Positions 1 through 7,971 of a stretch of 64,000 nucleotides of DNA are shown in pieces. Location of the stretch: assembly GCF_001553935.1 (NCBI RefSeq), contig NZ_CP014232.1:496001-560000 (forward strand). Direction: 5' to 3'. Both the position numbers and the translations under genes were made by a program. Source of the stretch: Actinomyces oris. Lineage in GTDB: Bacteria > Actinomycetota > Actinomycetes > Actinomycetales > Actinomycetaceae. The notes beneath the pieces were generated by a model. That model was not told the origin of the DNA. It searched no databases and saw nothing but the letters and a program-made list of their open reading frames with translations. Position 1 is the first letter of the stretch. Every line of letters begins with the position of its first letter.

Positions 1-2
1 CA

Positions 3-452
3 TATGGAAACGCTGCGAAGTCTCGCAATGAGCACGACTTCTGGGGAAGCGTCGGGAAAGGGCTCGGTTCATTTGCTGGTCCGACGACCAAGCGGGCCGC
101 CGAGCACTATGCGAAGCTTAATGGTGCCACAGTGACATCCTATTCGGTGAACGAAACCCGAGGTACTGTGACAGTTTCAGTCCGTACGGATTCTGCGATC
201 GCCTACACCGACGAAAGAATGACTGCAACGTCAACTGCTCAAGTTGTCTTCGATAGAGGCGCATGCCTCACGGGAGGGAAGGTGGGGGTCGAAATGAACG
301 GGAAGTGCATGACACAACCCGCCTCACACCAATCTACTCCACGTAAGTCCCCTTCTCCTTCGGCGACCCCTCAGGCGACTCCAACCGCAACACCGTTCAA
401 GCCGCCCACAGAAATGCGTGGATCCGCAAGGATATCAGCCCGACTGGTTTAG
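3..452 (+). CDS. TadE-like secreted/pilus-associated protein, 5' truncated by window edge
   Basis: The reading frame is open from the first bases of the window to the TAG at 450-452, so the true start lies upstream. The visible ~149 residues contain a stretch of the type 'AKLNGATVTSYSV...VTVSVRT' followed by 'ATAQV'-like residues, a beta-rich pattern seen after the N-terminal helix in actinobacterial TadE-like pseudopilins. Two cysteines follow. The last ~45 residues are a Pro/Ser/Thr-rich tail typical of cell-surface proteins. The missing N-terminus should hold the class III signal segment. The TadE assignment is inference from the pattern only; it could be another exported protein. Base composition is AT-richer than most of the window. 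Confidence 0.55.
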   Translation, partial: YGNAAKSRNEHDFWGSVGKGLGSFAGPTTKRAAEHYAKLNGATVTSYSVNETRGTVTVSVRTDSAIAYTDERMTATSTAQVVFDRGACLTGGKVGVEMNGKCMTQPASHQSTPRKSPSPSATPQATPTATPFKPPTEMRGSARISARLV

Positions 453-551
453 CATTGAGGACATGTGGCTCTAATGAACACACAAGCAAACACTAGTCCG
501 CACCAATTGGGCTGATATAGTTCGCAGACTCTAGGCTCCGAACTCATCCTG

Positions 552-580
552 TTGACTGACACTACTGCTTAGGCTAGCAA
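552..580 (+). promoter_or_regulatory. candidate promoter for the 600-1040 gene
   Basis: TTGACT (552-557) and TAGCAA (575-580) are separated by 17 bp and sit just upstream of the ribosome-binding site GGAG (590-593). The -35 match is good and the -10 match is moderate. Confidence 0.35.
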
Positions 581-599
581 ATTCGCATAGGAGAAGATC

Positions 600-1040
600 G
601 TGACGGAAAGTAAAATGAACTACGAAGCAAGTATCACACATTTCTGGTCACTCAAAGCGCTGATTGTTTCGTTCCTACTTCAGCTTCTGTCGCGCTTTGT
701 TTTGATCCTCATCGTTGTGATCACTCCCCCACTTGCAACCGCCGCACTAAACACTGCTGATTCCATATTCAGTCTCGCGACGTGCTTAAATGCGGTTACG
801 GTTTTCATTGTCGCGTCGGTCGTTTCGTGGCTATTCAGGTTTAAGCTCCCCACCATTAAGCAACAGATCGTTCACGCAGTGATTCCAACGGTGATAGTCG
901 GACTACTGTCTACCGGAGTGTACCTCTCTTGGCAGGCCGCCGTAATCATATCCTGTCGTCTACTCCTTTGGGTGATCACGTCGATCGCCGGAAGCTCCTT
1001 AATTGCCGCAAGAATTGAACACCAACAGACTGACTATTAA
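600..1040 (+). CDS. small four-helix membrane protein, unknown function
   Basis: 146 aa starting at GTG 600, chosen because GGAG lies 6 nt upstream. Four hydrophobic segments are visible at about residues 18-48, 55-80, 90-110 and 114-135, with few charges outside them, so it is an integral membrane protein. I recognise no family motif. It stands between a TadE-like gene and a large pseudopilin-like protein on the same strand, and shares their low GC content. A role in export or assembly of those proteins is possible but is only guilt by association. Confidence 0.65.
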   Translation: MTESKMNYEASITHFWSLKALIVSFLLQLLSRFVLILIVVITPPLATAALNTADSIFSLATCLNAVTVFIVASVVSWLFRFKLPTIKQQIVHAVIPTVIVGLLSTGVYLSWQAAVIISCRLLLWVITSIAGSSLIAARIEHQQTDY

Positions 1041-1097
1041 GAACTCAGTAGCAACTCTGTTCACAGCTAGTTTATCGTCGCAGATTGGATAAGTGTT

Positions 1098-2558
1098 TTG
1101 AAAGCGATAAATCAACCAAGGTCTCATCAGGAACGAGGATCCGCTATAGTTAGCTATGCTGGCATCCTATGGATAATCGTCATGATTATTCTGTGCATTC
1201 TGCTCGTAGTGGGATACTCGGGAAAATCATTTGGGGGTACATTAGTTTGCAAAATCGCCTCTGCAATTTCTCAGATTGGTGGAGGTCATCCCACATCCTG
1301 TGCAAGCTCTTCTGCATCTTCCTCAGCAAAGAACCCACAAGAACCTACCAAAGCATGTACCAACAAGGAAGTGTCACATAAAGTCGGAGGCAATATTGGT
1401 GTGCTTTTGATGACATTTGAAGGAGATGGATCTATTGTCGTAGAGGAAATGTCAGATGGAACTTATCGGGTAACTGATAAAAGTTCGGCGGCTATTAAAG
1501 TAGGACCAAATGCTGCAGGAGGATTAGATGTTAGTGTGAACGGAAAAAAGTATGGCTCCTATGGTGAGATGGGGACTGGCAGAGGCGTAACCACCGGACA
1601 GGGAGCAACTTACGTAGTTAACTCAGAGAAAGAGAAGAATGATCTTGTCGCTCATCTAACCAGAGAAAAAGTTGTGGATGCCGCAGGAGCGGGGGTCGAT
1701 GCGGCAGGCAACCACGGGGGAAAGGGCATAGGCAGTGTTGGCAGTTGGATTTTCAATGGTGTCGCAGATACGGTAGAGGAGAAAGTTTTCAACTACACTG
1801 CCCCTGAGCCTACCGAATATTATTACACACTAGGCAGAGTAGACTACGCAGGTGCTAGTGCAACCAATAGGAATCCTTTAAATCCCCTTCCCATAGAAAT
1901 CAACCCGGTCGCCCCTTGGAAAGGGGACAATAATGCTGCGGTTAGCTTAACGAGACTCGCAGGACTCCGCATTAACACAAAGGATCATACAGAAACTGTG
2001 TACTATGATACACAGGCAGCTTTGGGACTCGAGTCGAACATCGACACAACCAACCACGGCGGAAAGGGTGCGGGTCACAACAACTCCACAGTTGCAGCAA
2101 CGTACGACTCTGAGACTGGCGAGTTGATTAGTCTCGAAACTACCACCGACGTCGGTGCTGAGACAAGCACTACAGGCCGAGCTCAGGAGCTCTTCGGAGA
2201 CCACGACACCAATTTGGATACGCGATTTACTGCCTCAGTGGACATGACTGACCCGTCATCTAGGAAACAGGCGCAATTATTGATGACCACTCTAGGTTTG
2301 CCCACCAACAAGTTCGATGGGGTTAAACCGCCTATTGGCGACCCAGGCTTAGCCTCTTACAACTTTTATAAACAGGCCCGAGATCATGGTGTATACACTC
2401 GACAGACAATGAATAAGGATAGTTCTGAAACTGGCTTTAGGGCCGCTTTCGAAGTAGGCGGCGGAGCCTCTTACACTCAGGATAGAACTAAGTTCTCAGA
2501 CGGTCAGTGGTATGATTCAAGTTCAGGCGAATGGCGCACATGGGAGGGTTGTGAATAG
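1098..2558 (+). CDS. large exported protein with pseudopilin-like N-terminus
   Basis: 486 aa. The start is TTG 1098, which gives a short basic leader followed by E-R-G-S-A (about residues 12-16) and a 25-residue hydrophobic helix. This is the layout of TadE/Flp-type prepilins that are cut before a class III signal helix. The rest is polar, Ser/Gly/Thr/Asn-rich and shows no domain I can name; 'NHGGKG' occurs twice (around residues 205 and 318). Codon use is AT-rich, unlike the chromosome further on. Its stop overlaps the next start (TAGTG), so it is translationally coupled to the lipoprotein. It could be a minor pilin or a surface protein using the same secretion path. Confidence 0.6.
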   Translation: MKAINQPRSHQERGSAIVSYAGILWIIVMIILCILLVVGYSGKSFGGTLVCKIASAISQIGGGHPTSCASSSASSSAKNPQEPTKACTNKEVSHKVGGNIGVLLMTFEGDGSIVVEEMSDGTYRVTDKSSAAIKVGPNAAGGLDVSVNGKKYGSYGEMGTGRGVTTGQGATYVVNSEKEKNDLVAHLTREKVVDAAGAGVDAAGNHGGKGIGSVGSWIFNGVADTVEEKVFNYTAPEPTEYYYTLGRVDYAGASATNRNPLNPLPIEINPVAPWKGDNNAAVSLTRLAGLRINTKDHTETVYYDTQAALGLESNIDTTNHGGKGAGHNNSTVAATYDSETGELISLETTTDVGAETSTTGRAQELFGDHDTNLDTRFTASVDMTDPSSRKQAQLLMTTLGLPTNKFDGVKPPIGDPGLASYNFYKQARDHGVYTRQTMNKDSSETGFRAAFEVGGGASYTQDRTKFSDGQWYDSSSGEWRTWEGCE

Positions 2559-3244
2559 TGCTCATCTACAGGAGGCATGCCATGATTATTGTCGGAGCTA
2601 GCGCACTAGCTTCGTCCATATCGGCTTGCATGCGATCCGATTCTCAAGGTAGCGGCAATCCGCGCTCGTTGGCAACTGTTGCTCCGAGTCGTCGCCCTGT
2701 CACGAGTATTTCAGCAGAGCCGGAGTACGACAGTCGGCATGTTGCTCCGGTTACCCCAAAAGGAGAAGAGAAGGAAGTTGAGGGCGCAAAACTTATCCTG
2801 CCTATAGGATATAAAGAGACGCGAAGTACAACAAGCACCGGCCTCCCTTGCACCATCATTGAGATGCCGAACGCCGACAAGGGATATCCTCGCCTGAACC
2901 TTATGAAAGTGGATTCGTTTGGAAGGACACTGCTAGAGGAGTCACAGTCTCAGGAGGCCTTGTTATCAGCTGACGGGACTAATTCCTATGTCGCTCGATC
3001 GAGGGAGGCGTGGCCAGGAACTGACGACGCATATATGATCACGTGGCACATGTCAATTAAGGTGAGCGACTCTGAGACTCAGGAACTGGATGCGCTTGGT
3101 TTGTGGTTGGGAATTTCTCCAGGCTATGGTGCAGAAGATCGTTCGGATCACGGCTGGGTACTGTATGCGACTGCTCCATCTGGTCAACTCAACGAAAATA
3201 GCGACGTCTGGAAATCAGCTTTCTCGATCGTGCTACCTTCATAG
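2558..3244 (+). CDS. lipoprotein, unknown function
   Basis: 228 aa. The GTG start at 2558 overlaps the upstream stop codon and has GGGAGG 10 nt upstream. It gives a proper lipoprotein signal: Arg-Arg near residue 5, a hydrophobic core and the lipobox I-S-A-C at about residues 21-24. An internal ATG at 2582 with AGGAGG just before it is an alternative, but it would lose the basic N-region. The mature part is polar with no family I recognise; it resembles in size and style the lipoproteins further right. Predicted to be anchored to the outer face of the membrane. Confidence 0.65.
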   Translation: MLIYRRHAMIIVGASALASSISACMRSDSQGSGNPRSLATVAPSRRPVTSISAEPEYDSRHVAPVTPKGEEKEVEGAKLILPIGYKETRSTTSTGLPCTIIEMPNADKGYPRLNLMKVDSFGRTLLEESQSQEALLSADGTNSYVARSREAWPGTDDAYMITWHMSIKVSDSETQELDALGLWLGISPGYGAEDRSDHGWVLYATAPSGQLNENSDVWKSAFSIVLPS

Positions 3245-3488
3245 ATATTTAGCGAAATCAGACTGATCGATCCCCAAGGTCGTCTTGCTCCGTGAGATAG
3301 CCTTGTCTCAGTTGCTGGATCTCGAACCACTTGAGTCGCCCGGTTGCCTGTTCCCTGGAGTTCTCCTATGAGTTTGACTGTTTCGATGGTGATGACGTGC
3401 GGATAGCCGTAGAGTCTCATACAGATGGAGGTCTCGTCTCCCGACGGCGCGCCTCTGCACCTGTCGCCTCGTCGAAAGGACGCACTCC

Positions 3489-4562
3489 GTGCGCCGCCCT
3501 TCCCCTGTGGCCCAACCAGTATGGGCAGTCACGCTCGCACTGCTTCTCAGCGCTTCGATCAACACTGCACAGTCGGCTGAAGCAGCTCCGGGCTCTGGTA
3601 CTGACCGAAGTGTTAGCACCACTGCATCGCTGGCCAGAGGATATGAGGCAGAACACTCCAAGACCAACCAGTTCACCACACAAGTGACTGATGCCCGTGC
3701 TCGGAGAGCAGCACCCCAGTGTTCCAACCAGCGCTCCTGCACCTCAGCGTCAGCTCAGACGACGACCAAGCAGGCAGAGAACGTCGGAGCCGGACGGGTC
3801 AAGCATGCGCACCCCTCCGCAGCGCCTCAGCCCGATTCCACGGTTGAGTCATCAGCCGCTCGGCTGTCTGTCGGCGAGATGTCTTCAGGAGGCACCGCCA
3901 AAACAGCAACGCCCCAGTCGTCGATCACGTATCCGATTCTCACCATCAACGGCAATGTCACCTACAAGCGCACCACGACTGCCGAACCCAACGGCACCGG
4001 TGCGGTCAGCCACACGCTCTCCTACAAGGCCGACGTCCCGGTCCCGGAACACAGCCAAGAGCCTGACTCTGCGTGGAACACCTTCGGCATCACCTCTCCC
4101 CCAGCAGGTCAGCGCATTTGTTTAGGCAGTGTCACCCTGTCCTATGACACCGGAGGAGACCTCGATAAGGTGACATTCACCCACGTCACCGAGGGCTCTG
4201 CCGATGGCAGCGTCTCGGGAGTTGCAGCGGGTACGACGGTCACCACGGTGGTCACCACGACGCTTGACGTCTCGGCACTCAAGAGCTCTGATCGCGATCT
4301 GGCCAATGACTACGCCAGAACCGCTCTGCTTTCGTCGGGCACCGTCAATGTCCCCACTGCATCTTTGTTTGTGGGTGAGCCATCGGGTTCCTCCACCGAC
4401 GGCACATTCGCTGCCGTCGTTGCCTCTAAGGCAAGCACCACGCAGCTCGTTGTCAACGGCACGGCGATCACCGATAATGGCGGGTTCGACGCACTCTCCG
4501 GTTCCTGGAGCACTGACACGCTCACGAAGGACCGGGCGCAGCTGGCAAACCAGACCCACTAG
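3489..4562 (+). CDS. secreted protein, unknown function
   Basis: 357 aa from GTG 3489 (AAGGA 8 nt upstream). A Sec-type signal peptide is clear: two arginines, a hydrophobic run to about residue 25, and a likely cut near 'AQSAEA'. Residues ~30-135 are low-complexity Ala/Ser/Thr/Gln. From ~145 on, the pattern is beta-rich with many Thr and Val, and two cysteines occur in the low-complexity part. No catalytic motif or cell-wall sorting signal (no LPxTG, no C-terminal helix) is visible, so it is probably released or loosely bound. GC content is back to the high chromosomal level, marking the right end of the AT-rich segment. The 245 bp before it show no gene. Confidence 0.6.
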   Translation: MRRPSPVAQPVWAVTLALLLSASINTAQSAEAAPGSGTDRSVSTTASLARGYEAEHSKTNQFTTQVTDARARRAAPQCSNQRSCTSASAQTTTKQAENVGAGRVKHAHPSAAPQPDSTVESSAARLSVGEMSSGGTAKTATPQSSITYPILTINGNVTYKRTTTAEPNGTGAVSHTLSYKADVPVPEHSQEPDSAWNTFGITSPPAGQRICLGSVTLSYDTGGDLDKVTFTHVTEGSADGSVSGVAAGTTVTTVVTTTLDVSALKSSDRDLANDYARTALLSSGTVNVPTASLFVGEPSGSSTDGTFAAVVASKASTTQLVVNGTAITDNGGFDALSGSWSTDTLTKDRAQLANQTH

Positions 4563-4607
4563 TCGATTCCGTGTGAAGATGCCCGACGATAACGCAAGGA
4601 CAGTGGC

Positions 4608-5246
4608 ATGAAGACTCCTGTAACGGCCACAGCGGCTGTGACGGCCGCGATGGCCGCACTCGCTCTGAGTGCCTGCGGCCAGAGTGAAGCCTCCGACTCC
4701 AGCACCGCATCGGCCGCAGCATCCGTATCCCAAGCGCCGGCGTCGAAAGGCTCCGTTGCTGCGTCGTCGGACGGCATGATGGCTCTTCTCCCAATGGGAA
4801 GCCTCATCATCCAGGTACCTGCGGATGCCGTCACCGGGACCACAACAACCTACGACGACGGCATGCAGCAGACCTACTACGACAGTCGAGGAAGCGTTCC
4901 CCTCACTGTCGCCGTCGAGCGCTATGCTGCCGGCACCAAGCCCGCTGCCAGCATGCTGGCCGCGGAGCAGCAGGCGCTGGCCGCCCAGTCCATCCAGCCC
5001 AAGGTCACCCCCGTCGAGGTCCCCGGCGGAAGCAGCGGGAACCGCTTGGATTGGCAGGTCAAGGCGATCCCGCCATGGCTGCAGGACCGTAAGACCGACG
5101 AGGTTCCCATCACCTGCGCGGGAATCATCGTTGACGGGCCAGGTGGTGACAGCTACGGAGTTTATGTCTTCGCGGATCCCAAGATTCCAGAAAGTCAAAA
5201 CCGCATGTCGTCCGTTCTCGCTTCTGTGGCGGTGAACGCCTCATGA
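4608..5246 (+). CDS. lipoprotein, first of three coupled
   Basis: 212 aa. The N-terminus MKTPVTATAAV... is a lipoprotein signal peptide with lipobox L-S-A-C around residue 22. After a Ser/Ala linker, the mature domain (about residues 55-210) is a compact alpha/beta-looking segment beginning 'LLPMGSLIIQVPADA'. The general size and style recall small actinobacterial lipoproteins of the LpqN/LpqT kind, but I see no diagnostic motif. Its stop overlaps the next start as ATGA (5243-5246), so the three lipoprotein genes 4608-6366 are one translationally coupled unit. Confidence 0.7.
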   Translation: MKTPVTATAAVTAAMAALALSACGQSEASDSSTASAAASVSQAPASKGSVAASSDGMMALLPMGSLIIQVPADAVTGTTTTYDDGMQQTYYDSRGSVPLTVAVERYAAGTKPAASMLAAEQQALAAQSIQPKVTPVEVPGGSSGNRLDWQVKAIPPWLQDRKTDEVPITCAGIIVDGPGGDSYGVYVFADPKIPESQNRMSSVLASVAVNAS

Positions 5247-5851
5247 AACGCCGTCTCCTCATGGCAGCAGGCGGTATCGCCTCACTGAGCGCTGTTGCCT
5301 CATGCAGCGACTCACCAGAAAAGCCGCCTGTGTCGGGAATGACCTCGGTTGCGGACGTGAAGCAACCTCAAGCCCCGTCCAAGGGGCCCCAGAACGCTCC
5401 CAAGGAGTGGACCACCATCAACTTCTCCGGCATCTCTCTCAGCCTGCCCATCTCCCTCAAGGGTCCCACTCGGCGCAGTGGATGGTCCCCATACGCCGTC
5501 TCCTACGACAAGCAGACCAACGACACCAGCTTCGAGCACCGGCTCCTGCTCTCCGGTATCGACGCGAGCACCACAGCTGACGGCATCAGGCAAACCACCA
5601 ATCTCATGAGCTCCTATCTCTTTGAGAACTACTCGGAGATCGGCCGGGTCTCTTGGGCGGCAGACGGGGACAAACCAGCCACCGAGAGAGTCGCCTTCTA
5701 CTGGGGCCCTGCAACATCCTGGCTGGGGTGGACCTGGCTGCTCGCCTCAGACGTCGGAACTGGCGTCGTCACTTTTCTGAGCACCTCTCTGGATGACGGC
5801 CTTCGCAACGGCATCGAGAACTCTCTGACCCTGACGAGGCAGCAACAATGA
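5243..5851 (+). CDS. lipoprotein, second of three coupled
   Basis: 202 aa. The signal peptide MKRRLLMAAGGIASL has a lipobox V-A-S-C near residue 20. The mature part starts with a Pro/Lys linker and then 'WTTINFSGISLSLPISL', similar in layout to the neighbouring lipoproteins (short beta strand, then a globular ~150-residue domain ending shortly after 'LTLTRQQQ'). ATGA overlaps couple it to both neighbours. The shared layout suggests the three arose by old duplication and act together at the membrane surface; function is unknown. Confidence 0.7.
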   Translation: MKRRLLMAAGGIASLSAVASCSDSPEKPPVSGMTSVADVKQPQAPSKGPQNAPKEWTTINFSGISLSLPISLKGPTRRSGWSPYAVSYDKQTNDTSFEHRLLLSGIDASTTADGIRQTTNLMSSYLFENYSEIGRVSWAADGDKPATERVAFYWGPATSWLGWTWLLASDVGTGVVTFLSTSLDDGLRNGIENSLTLTRQQQ

Positions 5852-6366
5852 CCATCCAACGACGACGCGCCCTCCTAGCATTCTCAACGGCCGGAGCCGC
5901 GACGCTTCTGAGCAGCTGTTCCTCAGCACAGCATCCGGGCCCAGAAGGTGACTGGGATCGCCTTGAAGAGGGCGATCTGCTTCTCGCGGTGCCCAAGAAC
6001 TGGGACCGATCAGTGGCACAGTCCAGCATCTGGGGCACCAAGTGGACCGACCCGTCCGACAAGTCGGCCGTCCTCATGACAGCCCAGTCCGTCAAAGCGA
6101 AGGACGGCTACGACGCCCTCGACCTGGCCATGAATGCCGCCCGGGCCGTCACTCGCGGGTACCAGCCCATTGGCTCCCGGACCGCAGTCACCAACGGATC
6201 CATCATCCTGGCGCAGCAGCAGTACCAGACCACCTGGCCCTACCAAAAGAAGGGCTCCCTCTGGGCCATCAGCCGGGATTCCACGATCTACCTCGTGGAC
6301 TTCTCCGGAGAGAAGATCACCAGTGATCAGATCTCGACTGTGGGCCAGTGGATCGAGCTGCGCTGA
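5848..6366 (+). CDS. lipoprotein, third of three coupled
   Basis: 172 aa. The start ATG overlaps the previous stop (ATGA). The N-terminus MTIQRRRALLAFSTAGAAT carries three arginines before the hydrophobic core and ends in a lipobox L-S-S-C at about residue 24, so export through the Tat system is plausible. The mature domain begins 'WDRLEEGDLLLAVPKNWD', again a short strand followed by a small globular domain, and resembles its two upstream neighbours. It converges with the OmpA-domain gene on the other strand only 17 bp downstream. Confidence 0.7.
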   Translation: MTIQRRRALLAFSTAGAATLLSSCSSAQHPGPEGDWDRLEEGDLLLAVPKNWDRSVAQSSIWGTKWTDPSDKSAVLMTAQSVKAKDGYDALDLAMNAARAVTRGYQPIGSRTAVTNGSIILAQQQYQTTWPYQKKGSLWAISRDSTIYLVDFSGEKITSDQISTVGQWIELR

Positions 6367-6383
6367 GGCGGGCCCCCCTCCAC

Positions 6384-7067
6384 CTACCCCCAGCGCACAT
6401 CGACGTGGCGGTTGGCGGCTTTGCCGGCCTCATTGACACTGCCGTCCGCGTTGGTCTCGGAGGCCACAGGCTCACTCTCCCCCTTGCCAGAGGACTGGAC
6501 ATTCAGGGAGGGAACCTTAGAGGTCAGGTAGTCGGCGACGGCCTTGGCCCGCTGCTCGGAGAGCGTCTGGTTGTGAGCGTCGTCGGCGACGGAGTCCGTG
6601 TGCCCCACCACGGTGACTGTGGCGGGCGGCTTACCGTTCCAGCGCTTGACGATCTCGTCGAGCACCTGTTTGGCGCGATCGGTCAGGGCCGAGGAGTCGA
6701 CGTCGAAGGTGACGTCTCCGGACAATGAGGCCACCGTGGTCTGACCATCCGAGGAATAGGTGACCGCGCTGTCCGAGCTGCCCGAACGCGACACCGGGAC
6801 CACACGTCGATCCAGAGGCTGAACCCGCCGGGAGTCGCCCGGACCGGTGCTTTCAGGCGGCACAATGGTCGGCACTGGATCCGGCGTAGCGTTCTTCACC
6901 GGAGCCGCCGCTGGGCGGCCAGCATGGGGATCAGCCGGCAACGCGACAGCCCCCGCCACGGTCGGCCAGGCCAAAGCGCTCACACCGGTAATCGCAGCGA
7001 TGAGCCTCGCGCGATGTCGTAGCCCCGCACCCATCGCCCATGATGCAAAGAAAGTTCGCCGCTTCAT
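6384..7067 (-). CDS. secreted OmpA-domain (peptidoglycan-binding) protein
   Basis: 227 aa. ATG at 7067 has GGAGGTG 5 nt upstream. The signal peptide has a basic start and a hydrophobic run ending near 'AGAVA' (residues ~38-42); there is no lipobox. Residues ~110-227 form an OmpA C-terminal domain: strand 'DVTFDVDSSALT', then 'VVGHTDSV', 'NQTLSEQRAKAV' and the closing 'NRHVDV'. The Asp after G-H-T and the Arg in L-S-E-Q-R-A are the residues that bind the peptidoglycan stem peptide in known OmpA domains. It overlaps the lipoprotein gene upstream by 4 bp (ATGA), so the two form a unit equivalent to the fused paralogues at 7972-13111. Confidence 0.85.
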   Translation of the reverse strand: MKRRTFFASWAMGAGLRHRARLIAAITGVSALAWPTVAGAVALPADPHAGRPAAAPVKNATPDPVPTIVPPESTGPGDSRRVQPLDRRVVPVSRSGSSDSAVTYSSDGQTTVASLSGDVTFDVDSSALTDRAKQVLDEIVKRWNGKPPATVTVVGHTDSVADDAHNQTLSEQRAKAVADYLTSKVPSLNVQSSGKGESEPVASETNADGSVNEAGKAANRHVDVRWG

Positions 7068-7687
7068 CGTGACACCTCCACGTTGCTGAAGGTTCCACCA
7101 TTAGGAATGGTGACACTGACGGTCTTCGTGTCCGCAGGAACGCCGGTGAAAGTCGCCTGGAATGCGATTGTCTGTCCAGGCTGGACGAATTCGTAGAGGT
7201 CACTGGAGCACAGGCAGCCGCCTTGGGAGTCGTAGGAGACTCGATAGATGTTCGAGGAGGACGGCTCAATGAGCGTGAGCCCATCGACGTTGTTCTTACT
7301 TCCTCCCGGTGTCGCCTTTCCGCTGGGCTGCGGAATCGAGTCGTCCCCATCCGAGAAGTAATCGGTGATGTACATATCATCGCTCTTGTCATTATTCGTC
7401 ACGGAGAACATGACGGTGACCGTCGTCCCCGTGGCGGAGACGGAGTTCAGGGAGACGGTTGCAGGCTTGCTGTCAATGCTGCTGGTGTGCGACTCAATGG
7501 CCACGTCATGGCTGCCATTGCTGCCACCTCCAGGCTGCGCCGACTTCGGCGCTGATGCCGAGGTCGAGGTCGAGGACGACGCTCCCTTCTCACCCGAGGA
7601 GCCTCCCGGCAGTTGGCAGGACGCCAGGGTTGCCGCCATGCCAATGGCGCTTATGGCGGCCAGGATTCGCTTCGAAGCAGTCATCAT
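7064..7687 (-). CDS. lipoprotein with immunoglobulin-like (DUF4352-type) domain
   Basis: 207 aa. ATG 7687 lies 7 nt after GGAGG. The lipobox L-A-S-C is around residue 24, followed by a Ser/Gly linker. The mature domain (~60-205) is beta-rich with a Cys-x-Cys pair ('GGCLCSS') and ends 'VTIPNGGTFSNVEV'. The strand order resembles the N-terminal domain of the three fused OmpA paralogues, which have 'LLD...R...PG...TVMVP.AGF..V.V'. I infer that this gene plus its overlapping downstream neighbour is the unfused form of the same two-domain machine. It is transcribed divergently from those paralogues. Confidence 0.75.
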   Translation of the reverse strand: MMTASKRILAAISAIGMAATLASCQLPGGSSGEKGASSSTSTSASAPKSAQPGGGSNGSHDVAIESHTSSIDSKPATVSLNSVSATGTTVTVMFSVTNNDKSDDMYITDYFSDGDDSIPQPSGKATPGGSKNNVDGLTLIEPSSSNIYRVSYDSQGGCLCSSDLYEFVQPGQTIAFQATFTGVPADTKTVSVTIPNGGTFSNVEVSR

Positions 7688-7835
7688 GATGGAACCTCCA
7701 TTGCTCTCGGTCAGGCCACATCGACCTGAGGAATACCGAGACTCTATGCAGCACTCATCATTCGAGAAACGGGGAGAGTCCCACGGGGAAAAACTGTGCG
7801 GTACCCATGATGCCCACGGGCAGTCCAGGGTACCC

Positions 7836-7895
7836 GGGTACTCCCCGTGCAGCGACGGGGAGTACCCGGGGAGTGATGGGGAGTACCCGGGGAGT
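7836..7895. repeat. inverted and direct repeats in divergent promoter region
   Basis: GGGTACTCCCCGT (7836-7848) and ACGGGGAGTACCC (7855-7867) are a perfect 13-bp inverted repeat. GGGGAGTACCCGGGGAGT is then present twice, at 7857-7874 and 7878-7895, with a 21-bp period. The array lies between the minus-strand lipoprotein start (7687) and the plus-strand OmpA lipoprotein start (7972), so it is well placed to be an operator for both units. It also creates a spurious N-terminal extension of the plus-strand reading frame. Confidence 0.6.
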
Positions 7896-7971
7896 CCCGC
7901 TTGCTAGGAAGATTACGTTACGATTACGCTCTGTCTTTGAGAAATTCCGGTGGACCCATGAAGGAGTTGTT

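Noticed and set aside
7836..7895. Possible CRISPR array
   Set aside because: Only two full repeat units with 3-bp spacing and no spacers or cas genes.
7807..7971. N-terminal extension of OmpA paralogue 1
   Set aside because: It is translated repeat DNA; the GTG at 7972 has a good ribosome-binding site and gives a Tat lipoprotein signal.
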